Below are positions 29,046 through 37,684 of a stretch of DNA of 64,000 nucleotides, piece by piece. This DNA comes from Hydrogenimonas sp. (GTDB lineage Bacteria > Campylobacterota > Campylobacteria > Campylobacterales > Hydrogenimonadaceae), in assembly GCA_003978765.1 (NCBI GenBank), contig QNYO01000045.1, positions 1 to 64,000 on the forward strand, given 5' to 3'. The notes under the pieces are model-generated. The model was not told the DNA's origin. It made no database searches and saw nothing but the letters and a program-made list of their open reading frames with translations. A program made the position numbers and the translations under genes. The first letter of the stretch is position 1; every line of letters starts with the position of its first letter.

Positions 29046-31893
29046 CACTCTTCTCCTCTTTTTTACGTGCATTATACCATGCTTCAAACGCTTCTGATGA
29101 CATTGGTGGAGAGAAGAGATAGCCTTGAATATAGTCGCATCCATTCGCTTTTAACCATTGCAGTTGTTCTTCGGTCTCTACTCCCTCTGCAATCGTTTTA
29201 CCATCAAAGAGTTTTGCAATCTGAATAATAAAACGTACCACCTCATTGTTACGTTTGTCACTCACAATACGATCGATAAAGCTCTTATCAATCTTTAAAA
29301 TATCAAAGTCAATCTGTGTGATTTCATGTAAAGAGGATTGTGCCACTCCAAAGTCATCAATCTCAATCACAATCCCAAGTGATTTGGCATGTGTAATAAA
29401 GAGCTGAACCACTTCTGATTTATCAACAGCTATGCGCTCTGTAATTTCAATGGCAATGGCATCACTGCTTAGTCCATAATATTCCAACTGCTCTTTCAAC
29501 ATATCAAAAAAGTTATGATCTTCAATATCAACCACTGAAACATTAATAGCAACACGCAAGTAGATCCCACGCTCACGCCACTCTTTTTGCTGGGCAAGCA
29601 CTTTTCTGATCACAATTTGTGTAATCTGTTGCCCTAATCCAAGATCTTCAGCTACTGAAATAAAAAGATCAGGGCGTACAGGTTTTCCCTCTTCATCATT
29701 GACACGAAGGAGTGCTTCACACTGCACCACCTTACCACTTTGTGTATCGATAATCGGCTGATACTGTAGAGTAAAACTCTCTTCACTAATCACTTGATAA
29801 AGCAGTGACTCAATGGCAAGACGTTTCTGTGAGAGCTTCTGCATCCATGGCTCAAAACGTGTCACAGGTGCCCCATGATTTCTAAAGTTAAGGGTACTCA
29901 TTGCAAGCTCATGCAGACGTACAGGATCATCACAATCTTCTGGTGTTGCAACAATTCCCATGCGCAGATAGATAGGAATCGTATATTGTTCCGCTTTGAC
30001 CCCTTTTGTCAAACGTCTCTGAATACGACATGCAATAGCCTCCATCTCAGACTTATCAGCACCAAGAACTAAGAGTGCAAACTTATCACCCCCAAGATGG
30101 TAAAGTGTATCTTTTTTAGTCACACACTCCATAATTGCTTTGGCAGTTTGACACAAAATCACATTACCAAGAGAGTAGCCAAAGTTGAGATTAACTGTGG
30201 AGAAGTCATGAATGTTAATGACAGCAATCGCAGCAGCTCCTTTTAAAGATGCAAGGCGTGACTTGAGTGCATTAATATTGGGAAGCCCACAAAGAGCATC
30301 GTGGTAGCTTAAGTATTGAAGTTTTTCACGATTTTTGAGGTCTCGAATGGCAAAACCGATATTTTTTGCCAAAGTCATCAACAGAGGATTCAAAGAGTAG
30401 TCAAACCAGTTTGGAAGATCTGCATAGAGATTGAGTGTTAAGATTGTATCACCCTCAGCCTCAATAGAGATTGAGACCGATGAGAGAAATCCCCGTGACA
30501 ACATCGCTTCCCGCCATGGTGCTATAGCAGGATTGGTACGGGTATCACTATTAAAAACTATCTCTTTCACACCTCTTGCCACTTTACCAGCTGGTCCTAA
30601 ACTTGTAAAGAGTGTTTGATCGAGTGTCACTTTGATCTGTCTATCATAATCTTCTGTCTCTGGATAACGACAGATTGATGTCAAATATTGGTCTTGATCA
30701 TTCGCTTTTCCCACCCATGCATAGCAACACAATCCACTCTCCACCACAGCCTGACAGACACGCTTTAAGAGTTTGATTTCACTCTTTGCACGAAGCATAC
30801 TTTCATTCGCATCAGCCAAGGCATTATGGGCAAACTGCCAAATCTTCTCACGTGTCACATCATTCCAAAATCCTGCAAACTCCCTTGCTCCATCTTGATA
30901 AGAGAGGAGTACAACCCGTTCATCTACCCATAAATAGGTTCCATCTTTTCTAAGCAAACGATAGCGATGGTGTAGTTTTCCAATACTAAACAATCTTTGC
31001 TGATCGAGCTTAACCTGTTCATAGTCATCCGGATGGATATGTGACCCCCACCAGTTGGATTGTGACTTCACCTCATCGGGACTATACCCTGTTAAATCGG
31101 TAATGGCATCAGAGATATAGTGGATCTTATCCCCATCAGAAGTTCGTGTAATATGGTATGCCACCATAGGAAGATGGCGCTGTAACTGAGCCAACTCTAA
31201 CTCTACCTTGCGTAACTCAGATATATCGATAAATGTAACAATACCTGCCGGTTTATCATTGTACTCTATCGTATCAGAGACTGCAAACACATGGATACTT
31301 TTCTTCTCTGTTTTCAACAGCGTCTCATACGATACACGCTCTCCCTCTCCACGCATACGTTGTAGCATGATCTCTAAAAACTTCTCTTTTTTCTCTTGGT
31401 CTAACTGATCTTCGAGAAAATCAATGGGGGTCATCTTTTGCAATGTTTCTAGATCGGTCTCTAAATGTTCAAGAGTATATCGGTTGGCATAGATCACCGT
31501 AGGTTGATAGATAATGACTCCAGCTGGCATATGATCAAGTATCCAATCAAGCATAAACTTTTGTCGATGAAGCTCTTTCGCCCCTTTAGAGACGGTATCG
31601 ATAATTTGCTGGAGCTCCGGTTCATCAAAAAAGGTGTATTGGGATGTCCCATGAGTTAAAAGGTCATCAATCGTCTCATGTAGAGTCTGTAACCTCTTGC
31701 GAACCGGTTTTACAAAAAGTTGGTCAATGACTAAGAAGAAGATCATCACACCAATAATTGTTAATACAATCAACACTAAAGCATGACGATTGATTGGAAG
31801 ATAGTCAAACCCATAGAGCATACTGAGTGCAACCACGGTCTCTATCACCACAATTGTATAGAGTAGAAAGATTCTCTTTGAGATACTCATCAT
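29038..31893 (-). CDS. Membrane PAS(-GAF)-GGDEF-EAL protein, degenerate GGDEF (GGDKF), intact EAL; probable c-di-GMP phosphodiesterase
   Basis: Two N-terminal TMs; PAS segments; LYHLGGDKFALLVLG; QCEALLRV; DDFGVAQSSL; IAEGVETEEQL. Confidence 0.9.
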   Translation of the reverse strand: MMSISKRIFLLYTIVVIETVVALSMLYGFDYLPINRHALVLIVLTIIGVMIFFLVIDQLFVKPVRKRLQTLHETIDDLLTHGTSQYTFFDEPELQQIIDTVSKGAKELHRQKFMLDWILDHMPAGVIIYQPTVIYANRYTLEHLETDLETLQKMTPIDFLEDQLDQEKKEKFLEIMLQRMRGEGERVSYETLLKTEKKSIHVFAVSDTIEYNDKPAGIVTFIDISELRKVELELAQLQRHLPMVAYHITRTSDGDKIHYISDAITDLTGYSPDEVKSQSNWWGSHIHPDDYEQVKLDQQRLFSIGKLHHRYRLLRKDGTYLWVDERVVLLSYQDGAREFAGFWNDVTREKIWQFAHNALADANESMLRAKSEIKLLKRVCQAVVESGLCCYAWVGKANDQDQYLTSICRYPETEDYDRQIKVTLDQTLFTSLGPAGKVARGVKEIVFNSDTRTNPAIAPWREAMLSRGFLSSVSISIEAEGDTILTLNLYADLPNWFDYSLNPLLMTLAKNIGFAIRDLKNREKLQYLSYHDALCGLPNINALKSRLASLKGAAAIAVINIHDFSTVNLNFGYSLGNVILCQTAKAIMECVTKKDTLYHLGGDKFALLVLGADKSEMEAIACRIQRRLTKGVKAEQYTIPIYLRMGIVATPEDCDDPVRLHELAMSTLNFRNHGAPVTRFEPWMQKLSQKRLAIESLLYQVISEESFTLQYQPIIDTQSGKVVQCEALLRVNDEEGKPVRPDLFISVAEDLGLGQQITQIVIRKVLAQQKEWRERGIYLRVAINVSVVDIEDHNFFDMLKEQLEYYGLSSDAIAIEITERIAVDKSEVVQLFITHAKSLGIVIEIDDFGVAQSSLHEITQIDFDILKIDKSFIDRIVSDKRNNEVVRFIIQIAKLFDGKTIAEGVETEEQLQWLKANGCDYIQGYLFSPPMSSEAFEAWYNARKKEEKSDA

Positions 31894-31949
31894 AGATACT
31901 GCCTTGTTGGCAAATAGATTAAATAAAACTATTACAGTTACTTACGTAA

Positions 31950-32339
31950 CTATTGTAAAGTTTTTTGTATTAAAGAGAGATTACTTAGCTGATACTTTCT
32001 AAGAAGGGCAAGAAGTTTTGCAACCCGATCATATCTTACTGAAGCATCAATACGAAGAGTGACAGGTCGATTATGATCCATCACTTGTGAAACTCTCTCT
32101 TCGAGAACTTGAAAGGTGACAACCTCTCCATTGAGTGCTATCGCATCTTGAGAGAGTTCAATCTGCAATACCTTTTTAGATGATGATACCTTCTCACCCT
32201 CCTTCACTTTAGGTAGATCAAGAAGAAGTGCCAACTCATCTTTTTTAAAGACCGATGTTACAAGAAAAAAGATGAGTAGCAAAAAGACAACATCAACCAA
32301 TGGGGTCATATCGAGTGTTAATGACTCTCTTCGTCTCAT
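31950..32339 (-). CDS. exbD: ExbD/TolR family protein
   Basis: LTLDMTPLVDVVFLLLIFFLVTSVFKKDELALLLDLPK. Confidence 0.88.
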   Translation of the reverse strand: MRRRESLTLDMTPLVDVVFLLLIFFLVTSVFKKDELALLLDLPKVKEGEKVSSSKKVLQIELSQDAIALNGEVVTFQVLEERVSQVMDHNRPVTLRIDASVRYDRVAKLLALLRKYQLSNLSLIQKTLQ

Positions 32340-32863
32340 GCCCGATCTCCATAAAAGCGGATAAAAAGCACCTCTTCAATCCCCGCTTCAATACGATCAA
32401 GATAGGCAATAAGATAGTTGTAACCAATCGTATGGATAATTGCAACGATCAATCCACCCACTGTCGTCACCAATGCCATAGAGATACCATTGGCAAAGAC
32501 TGAAGGATCACCCATCCCCACTTTAGCAATTGCTTCAAACGCCATTAAAACTCCAACCACTGTTCCAAGAAGTCCAAAGAGTGTGGCCGTGGTTGCAATA
32601 ATCTTAATCGTCGGCATCCCTCGTTCAAGCTGTTTCAAACGGCTTTGAAGCAACTCTTTAATAATAAAGAGAGCCTCACTCTTCTCCTCTAACGCAATGG
32701 CTGAAAAGGATTGAACAATCGCTTCGGCATGCCTCTCTTTTTGAGCATGATAACGCCAAAACTGAATCGCTTTGGTTAACATGATCGTGATCCCTATGGT
32801 ATTCATCACGATCAAAATCTCCATAATCATACCGCCAGACTCAATATAGTGCATCATATTCAT
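32336..32863 (-). CDS. exbB: ExbB/TolQ/MotA family proton channel
   Basis: GGMIMEILIVMNTIGITIML, LFGLLGTVVGVLMAFEAIA, SMALVTTVGGLIVAII. Confidence 0.88.
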   Translation of the reverse strand: MNMMHYIESGGMIMEILIVMNTIGITIMLTKAIQFWRYHAQKERHAEAIVQSFSAIALEEKSEALFIIKELLQSRLKQLERGMPTIKIIATTATLFGLLGTVVGVLMAFEAIAKVGMGDPSVFANGISMALVTTVGGLIVAIIHTIGYNYLIAYLDRIEAGIEEVLFIRFYGDRA

Positions 32864-32873
32864 TAGATCTATC

Positions 32874-33716
32874 CTAGTGTAATCGATATACGATTGGAAT
32901 ACTAATTTGTAGTGATGCCGTCTCAAAGACGGCAGGTAAAGGGTCAAACTGTTCAATCCGCATGATCGTCTCTTTAGCCGAACGATTCAAGCGTTGATAA
33001 CGAGATGCTTTAAGAATTTTAAAACAACAGACATGACCATCCTTTTGTATCGTAAATTGTACCTCAACCACCCCTGTTTGATGAAGCTTTTTCGCAATTC
33101 TGGGATAATACTTATTGCGTTCAATCGTTTCACGCACCTTCTTGAGATAAGCTGACTTAATCCGATCAATCTGCTCACGATCAACCCGCTGAACCGCCTC
33201 TTCCTTTTTACGTTGCACAACACTCGATGGATGTTGTGGTGTCGATGCTTGCACCGGTTTTGAAACAGGCTTTGGAGGAGGTGATATTGTCGATGTGGGT
33301 TCTGCCTCCACCTTTTTGGAAACTTTTTTGACAATAGAGTGAGGCTTGGAAGTTGGTTGAGGATCTGGCTGATGTTTTGGAACCACACTTTTTTCTACCT
33401 TCTTGGGCTGAGGCTGATGCTTAACCACCCTCTTTTTTATCTCTTTCATCGGCTCTTTTGTCAGAGACTTTTTAGAAGGCTCTTTAGGTGTCGGTTGTGG
33501 CAATGTAGAAGGTGGTGTAATCAGGTGCAGATGCACACGCTTTATCTGTGTCGCTGATTTTTGAGAAGGAGTTTCAAGCGGTAGATACAAAAAGATCAAT
33601 GACTCTAAAGCAATCACCATACACAAAATGAAAAAAAAGAGAAACCACTGACGATATTGCACTGCAACCACCTTACCCCCGCCCACTTTTTGATCTGAAA
33701 CTATAATTATATACAA
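32874..33716 (-). CDS. tonB: TonB energy-transducing protein
   Basis: N-terminal TM, Pro/Lys-rich linker, C-terminal YYPRIAKKLHQTGVVEVQFTIQKDGHV TonB domain; upstream of exbB-exbD. Confidence 0.88.
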   Translation of the reverse strand: MYIIIVSDQKVGGGKVVAVQYRQWFLFFFILCMVIALESLIFLYLPLETPSQKSATQIKRVHLHLITPPSTLPQPTPKEPSKKSLTKEPMKEIKKRVVKHQPQPKKVEKSVVPKHQPDPQPTSKPHSIVKKVSKKVEAEPTSTISPPPKPVSKPVQASTPQHPSSVVQRKKEEAVQRVDREQIDRIKSAYLKKVRETIERNKYYPRIAKKLHQTGVVEVQFTIQKDGHVCCFKILKASRYQRLNRSAKETIMRIEQFDPLPAVFETASLQISIPIVYRLH

Positions 33717-33800
33717 TAGAAGTTATGGTAATGTTAATTCAATGTCATCCTATAACCTGAAAAATTTGCTAAAATTCCCGACTTTAAAAAAAGGAAGGCT

Positions 33801-35015
33801 ATGCAAAACTATTCGACACACCAACCCAACCCTTCACGCTTTTCCTCTTTTCTCTCTCAACCACATCAACCCTTTTTTCTGATGGGAATCGTCTGGTCTG
33901 TCGTCACCATGATCCTCTTTATGCTCAACTACAAAGGTATCTTACCATTACACCTTAGTACCTCTATATTTCATGCTTATGCGATGATTTTTATCCTCTT
34001 TAGCCACTTTTTTTATGGCTTCTTACTCACAACATTTCCAAAATTTTGTACCACACAACCTTTTCCACAGTCGATCTATATCCGCCTGTTCATCTTCTAT
34101 GAAATTGGTACACTTCTCTTTATTATCGGTTCGCTCTTCTTGACAGAACTTATCATCATCGGTATGCTCATCCTCTTTGCGAGCCACCTTTTTGCTATTC
34201 GACACTTCAACACCATCTATCACACCAGTGATACTTCTGAAAAGAGTGATCCCTTTTGGTTGCTCATTACACATACAGCAGGTCTAACCTCTCATCTTCT
34301 CTTTATCATTGGGGTGATATCTGAACATTTCAATATCGAATTTATAGCATGGCAACCTTTTGCTGTAAGTCTTGGTGTCTATCTCTATCTTATCTTTCTT
34401 ACTTTCGTCATTGCACAACGCATGGTTCCCTTCTTTAGCTATGTAAACGTTCATAAACCTCGTCACTTTGTACTCACCGTCTTTACACTCTTTATGCTAA
34501 AAATCCTTGCCTTTACATTTGACTTCTACCTTCTCAACATTGCCATTACACTTGGATTGGCTGCTTTTCTTCTTAGAGAGTTTCTACGTTGGAAACTCCC
34601 GATCTTTACCTCTCCAGCCATCTTATGGGTACTCCACTTAGCACTCTTTTGGCTTCCTGCAGGACTCTTTATCGATGCCATCAGTACATTGGCAGAGTTT
34701 TGGTTTGAAACCTCATTCCTCTTTGCAGGAATGCACCTTATTACGATCGGATTTATGACCACTATGCTGATTGGATTTGGTACCCGTATTACCCTAGGCC
34801 ATGCAGGGCAAGCCCCTTATGCAGATAAGATCGCGATCATGCTCTTTTGGTTAACAGAGATCGTAGCACTAATACGCTTTCTCTACTCACTAGGAATGGG
34901 CTTGGGGCTTGATCTCTCATGGCTCTTTGATCTGAGTGCAACACTTTGGATAGTACTCTTTGTTGGTTGGGGGATTAAATTTGGTCCTCTACTCTTTCGA
35001 GGAAAGTCAGCTTAA
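33801..35015 (+). CDS. NnrS family multi-TM protein
   Basis: HAYAMIFILFSHFFYGFLLTTFPKF, AQRMVPFF, HLITIGFMTTMLIGFGTRITLGHAGQ. Confidence 0.88.
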   Translation: MQNYSTHQPNPSRFSSFLSQPHQPFFLMGIVWSVVTMILFMLNYKGILPLHLSTSIFHAYAMIFILFSHFFYGFLLTTFPKFCTTQPFPQSIYIRLFIFYEIGTLLFIIGSLFLTELIIIGMLILFASHLFAIRHFNTIYHTSDTSEKSDPFWLLITHTAGLTSHLLFIIGVISEHFNIEFIAWQPFAVSLGVYLYLIFLTFVIAQRMVPFFSYVNVHKPRHFVLTVFTLFMLKILAFTFDFYLLNIAITLGLAAFLLREFLRWKLPIFTSPAILWVLHLALFWLPAGLFIDAISTLAEFWFETSFLFAGMHLITIGFMTTMLIGFGTRITLGHAGQAPYADKIAIMLFWLTEIVALIRFLYSLGMGLGLDLSWLFDLSATLWIVLFVGWGIKFGPLLFRGKSA

Positions 35016-35038
35016 GAGGAGGTATCTCTCCTCTTAAG
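35011..35038. terminator. 11-bp inverted repeat between convergent stops (nnrS-like / addA)
   Basis: CTTAAGAGGAG-GTATCT-CTCCTCTTAAG; no U-tract on either side. Confidence 0.5.
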
Positions 35039-37684
35039 TTAAATCACTTTCACAAGATTTAGTTTATCAAGAAAGTAGAGATAGGCTTCAATCTCTTTAA
35101 ATTGGGGCATAAGGTAGTGGAGTGCCTCTTTATAACGCCGTAACTGCTGCATATAGTTGCTCATATCGTGCGGTGTTGTGGTTTTGTAGTCGATAATCAC
35201 CCCTCTCTCTCCTTGATCGATAAAAAGATCGACCACACCAGGATCTCCTTCATAGACATAAGGAAGCTCATAGATCTTTTTACCCTCAGTCAGGATTATA
35301 TATTCCATATGAGAGGCTCCTGCTTGGGCAAGTGATAGTGCTTTATTGGTATCACACAAAGCCCCATAACGGTTCAAAAAGGCCTCTTGATCACCTGTTT
35401 CAAAGAGATAATGAACACCAAGCCCCAAAAAGATCGCTTCAAAATCATTCGCCTCATAGGTTTCAAGTGGTGGTGCCACCTCTTGACGACCATAATCTTT
35501 TAATTTAATGATGAATGATGGATGATGGATGATGGATGATTTGTTGCTACTCTTTTCTACTTCAAGTTTTCCTATGGTTTGCGGTGAAAGATTGAGAAAA
35601 TCAAAAACCGAACTTTTCGATTTTTTGATCACAAAGAGAGAGCTTTTGGCACGGGTAAAGGCGACATAGATCTTATTCATCCTATCCTCTCCTGCCAACC
35701 GCTTCTCCTTCTCAACAACCCTTTGAAAGGCTTCATCAACAGCATCACGTTTTTTAAACTTCATTCGCACCGCTTTAAGATCGATACCATCATAGTCAAA
35801 GATGACCGGAGTTGTATCGGACTGTCCCCGTCCAAGACGATCAAGCACAATCAGATATTCAAACTCCAACCCCTTAGATTTATGAATCGTCAAAACATTG
35901 ATCCCTGCAACCTCTTTCGGAGGAAGCTCCTCTTCGTAGTGTTCAATCTCATAGATAAATTCGGTCAAATCGTGCAGAGGTAAGGCAAACTCTAAAAGTT
36001 TCATTGCCGCCTCATCATAGAGGTTATAACGCTCCATCGCCACCTTAATCATCATAGCAGGTCTTTGGAGTGGAAGGTTGGGTTGAAACTCTGGATCGTA
36101 AGGTTGACCAATGAGAGAGAGGAAGTTGAGACGATGCAAAGAGCCTTGTAGCCCTTTGGTATTGGCATAAACCAGTCGCATCAACTCAATCATTGCCTTA
36201 GCACTTGGCTGTTCAGCCACCTTAGCACGCTTATGGGTTGCAATCACCTTACCAAAACGCTCCCAAATGTAGTCACCCACTTGCAAAATCTCTTTATTAT
36301 CATGTGTCAGTACAGCAATCTGCTCATCTGCCACACCTGCTTCAAAGAGTCTTTGCAACGATTTTCCCATACTCTCAAGCACCTCATCCTCTTCGATCAC
36401 CTCCACATAACCACCTGGTTTGAATGCCTTTTGTGGGGGTTGTACATAGGGGAAGGTGCGGTTGACAAACTCGACAATCACCTCTTTCGAGCGATAGTTG
36501 GTCTCCAAATATCCCACAGGAATGTTAAATCGGTCAGCGACATGCAAAAAGAGCTCTTTTTGTCCCCCTCGAAAACGGTAGATTGACTGCTTGGTATCTC
36601 CGACATAGAAAAATGTACGGTCACTCTCACTTGCCGCAATCTCTTCGATAATTGGTTCAAAAATCTTATATTGGGTAACCGATGTATCTTGGAACTCATC
36701 AAAAAGGATATGCCCGATACGTGCATCAAGACGGAAGTAAAGAAAGTCGGTAAAATCTTTTTGACGCAGTAGCTCATAAGTAAGATGCTCAATATCTTTA
36801 AAGTGAAGCTTTCCACTACGCTTAAGGTGATTCTGTTTGCTCTGTCGGTAGGCTCTGTAGAGGGTGAACATCTTAGAGAGGAAAAATTGCTCTTTCTTCT
36901 CATAGTAGCGTGCCGTCTCTTTATAGAGATTGTGAAGCCATACATCCATCTCTTCAATGAAGCCTTTAGAGAAGGTTCGATAGTTCAAAGAGGGTCTGCC
37001 AAACCAACTCTTTTCAATCACTTCACTGAGATTTTCAAACTCCATCATCCGTTTGGCTGTATTGCTAAAGTTACCATTGATAACAAACTCTTTGAGTTTA
37101 AATGCCCACTGCATTGCAGGCTCTTCATCGTAAGGCTCAACCAGAAACTCCATAGGGGGAAGCTCTTTATCTTTTTCGTAAAGGAGTTCAAAAAAGTCGG
37201 CGATACTTTGACGCTTTTGCGCCTCAAAACGGGCAAAGTTGATCAGGTCATAGTAGTGATTCTCCTCCAACTCTTCCAAAAAGCGTTCAAAGAAGGTATC
37301 ACGAGACTCTGGCTCCACAGTAAAATCACTCTGTAATCCTGCATACCAGCAAAACTTCCTTAAAACCTGATGGATAAACTTATCAATCGTCATCACCTTC
37401 AGATCGCTTTTTAAAAAAGTGTGAAACACTTCTGGGCGTCTTTTTTCAATCTCTTCGACACTGAGCCCACTCATCTTTGCGACCTCTTGTGCCATCGCTT
37501 CAGGCATTGCTTGGAGTGAGCTAAGCAACCTCTCACGCATCTCACCCGCTGCTTTGTTGGTAAAGGTAATCGCCAAAATCTCCGAAGGTTTCGCCCCTAA
37601 AAAGAGGAGTGCCAAATAGCGCGCCACAAGCGCAAAGGTCTTGCCACTGCCTGCACTAGCACTTAAAGCATAGAGTCGTTCCAT
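35039..37684 (-). CDS. addA: AddA-type RecB-like helicase-nuclease
   Basis: ALSASAGSGKTFALVARYLALL, LFDEFQDTS, FYVGDTKQSIYRFRGGQ, NVLTIHKSKGLEFEY, AFTRAKSSL, C-terminal nuclease motif GVIIDYKT. Confidence 0.9.
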   Translation of the reverse strand: MERLYALSASAGSGKTFALVARYLALLFLGAKPSEILAITFTNKAAGEMRERLLSSLQAMPEAMAQEVAKMSGLSVEEIEKRRPEVFHTFLKSDLKVMTIDKFIHQVLRKFCWYAGLQSDFTVEPESRDTFFERFLEELEENHYYDLINFARFEAQKRQSIADFFELLYEKDKELPPMEFLVEPYDEEPAMQWAFKLKEFVINGNFSNTAKRMMEFENLSEVIEKSWFGRPSLNYRTFSKGFIEEMDVWLHNLYKETARYYEKKEQFFLSKMFTLYRAYRQSKQNHLKRSGKLHFKDIEHLTYELLRQKDFTDFLYFRLDARIGHILFDEFQDTSVTQYKIFEPIIEEIAASESDRTFFYVGDTKQSIYRFRGGQKELFLHVADRFNIPVGYLETNYRSKEVIVEFVNRTFPYVQPPQKAFKPGGYVEVIEEDEVLESMGKSLQRLFEAGVADEQIAVLTHDNKEILQVGDYIWERFGKVIATHKRAKVAEQPSAKAMIELMRLVYANTKGLQGSLHRLNFLSLIGQPYDPEFQPNLPLQRPAMMIKVAMERYNLYDEAAMKLLEFALPLHDLTEFIYEIEHYEEELPPKEVAGINVLTIHKSKGLEFEYLIVLDRLGRGQSDTTPVIFDYDGIDLKAVRMKFKKRDAVDEAFQRVVEKEKRLAGEDRMNKIYVAFTRAKSSLFVIKKSKSSVFDFLNLSPQTIGKLEVEKSSNKSSIIHHPSFIIKLKDYGRQEVAPPLETYEANDFEAIFLGLGVHYLFETGDQEAFLNRYGALCDTNKALSLAQAGASHMEYIILTEGKKIYELPYVYEGDPGVVDLFIDQGERGVIIDYKTTTPHDMSNYMQQLRRYKEALHYLMPQFKEIEAYLYFLDKLNLVKVI
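35508..35540. repeat. Heptanucleotide tandem repeat (ATGATGG)n within addA
   Basis: ATGATGA ATGATGG ATGATGG ATGATGG ATGAT: 4 units (first with one mismatch) plus 5 nt. Confidence 0.95.

Noticed and set aside
35508-35540. Short tandem repeat as a CRISPR remnant
   Set aside because: 7-nt units without spacers, in frame within addA; not CRISPR-like.
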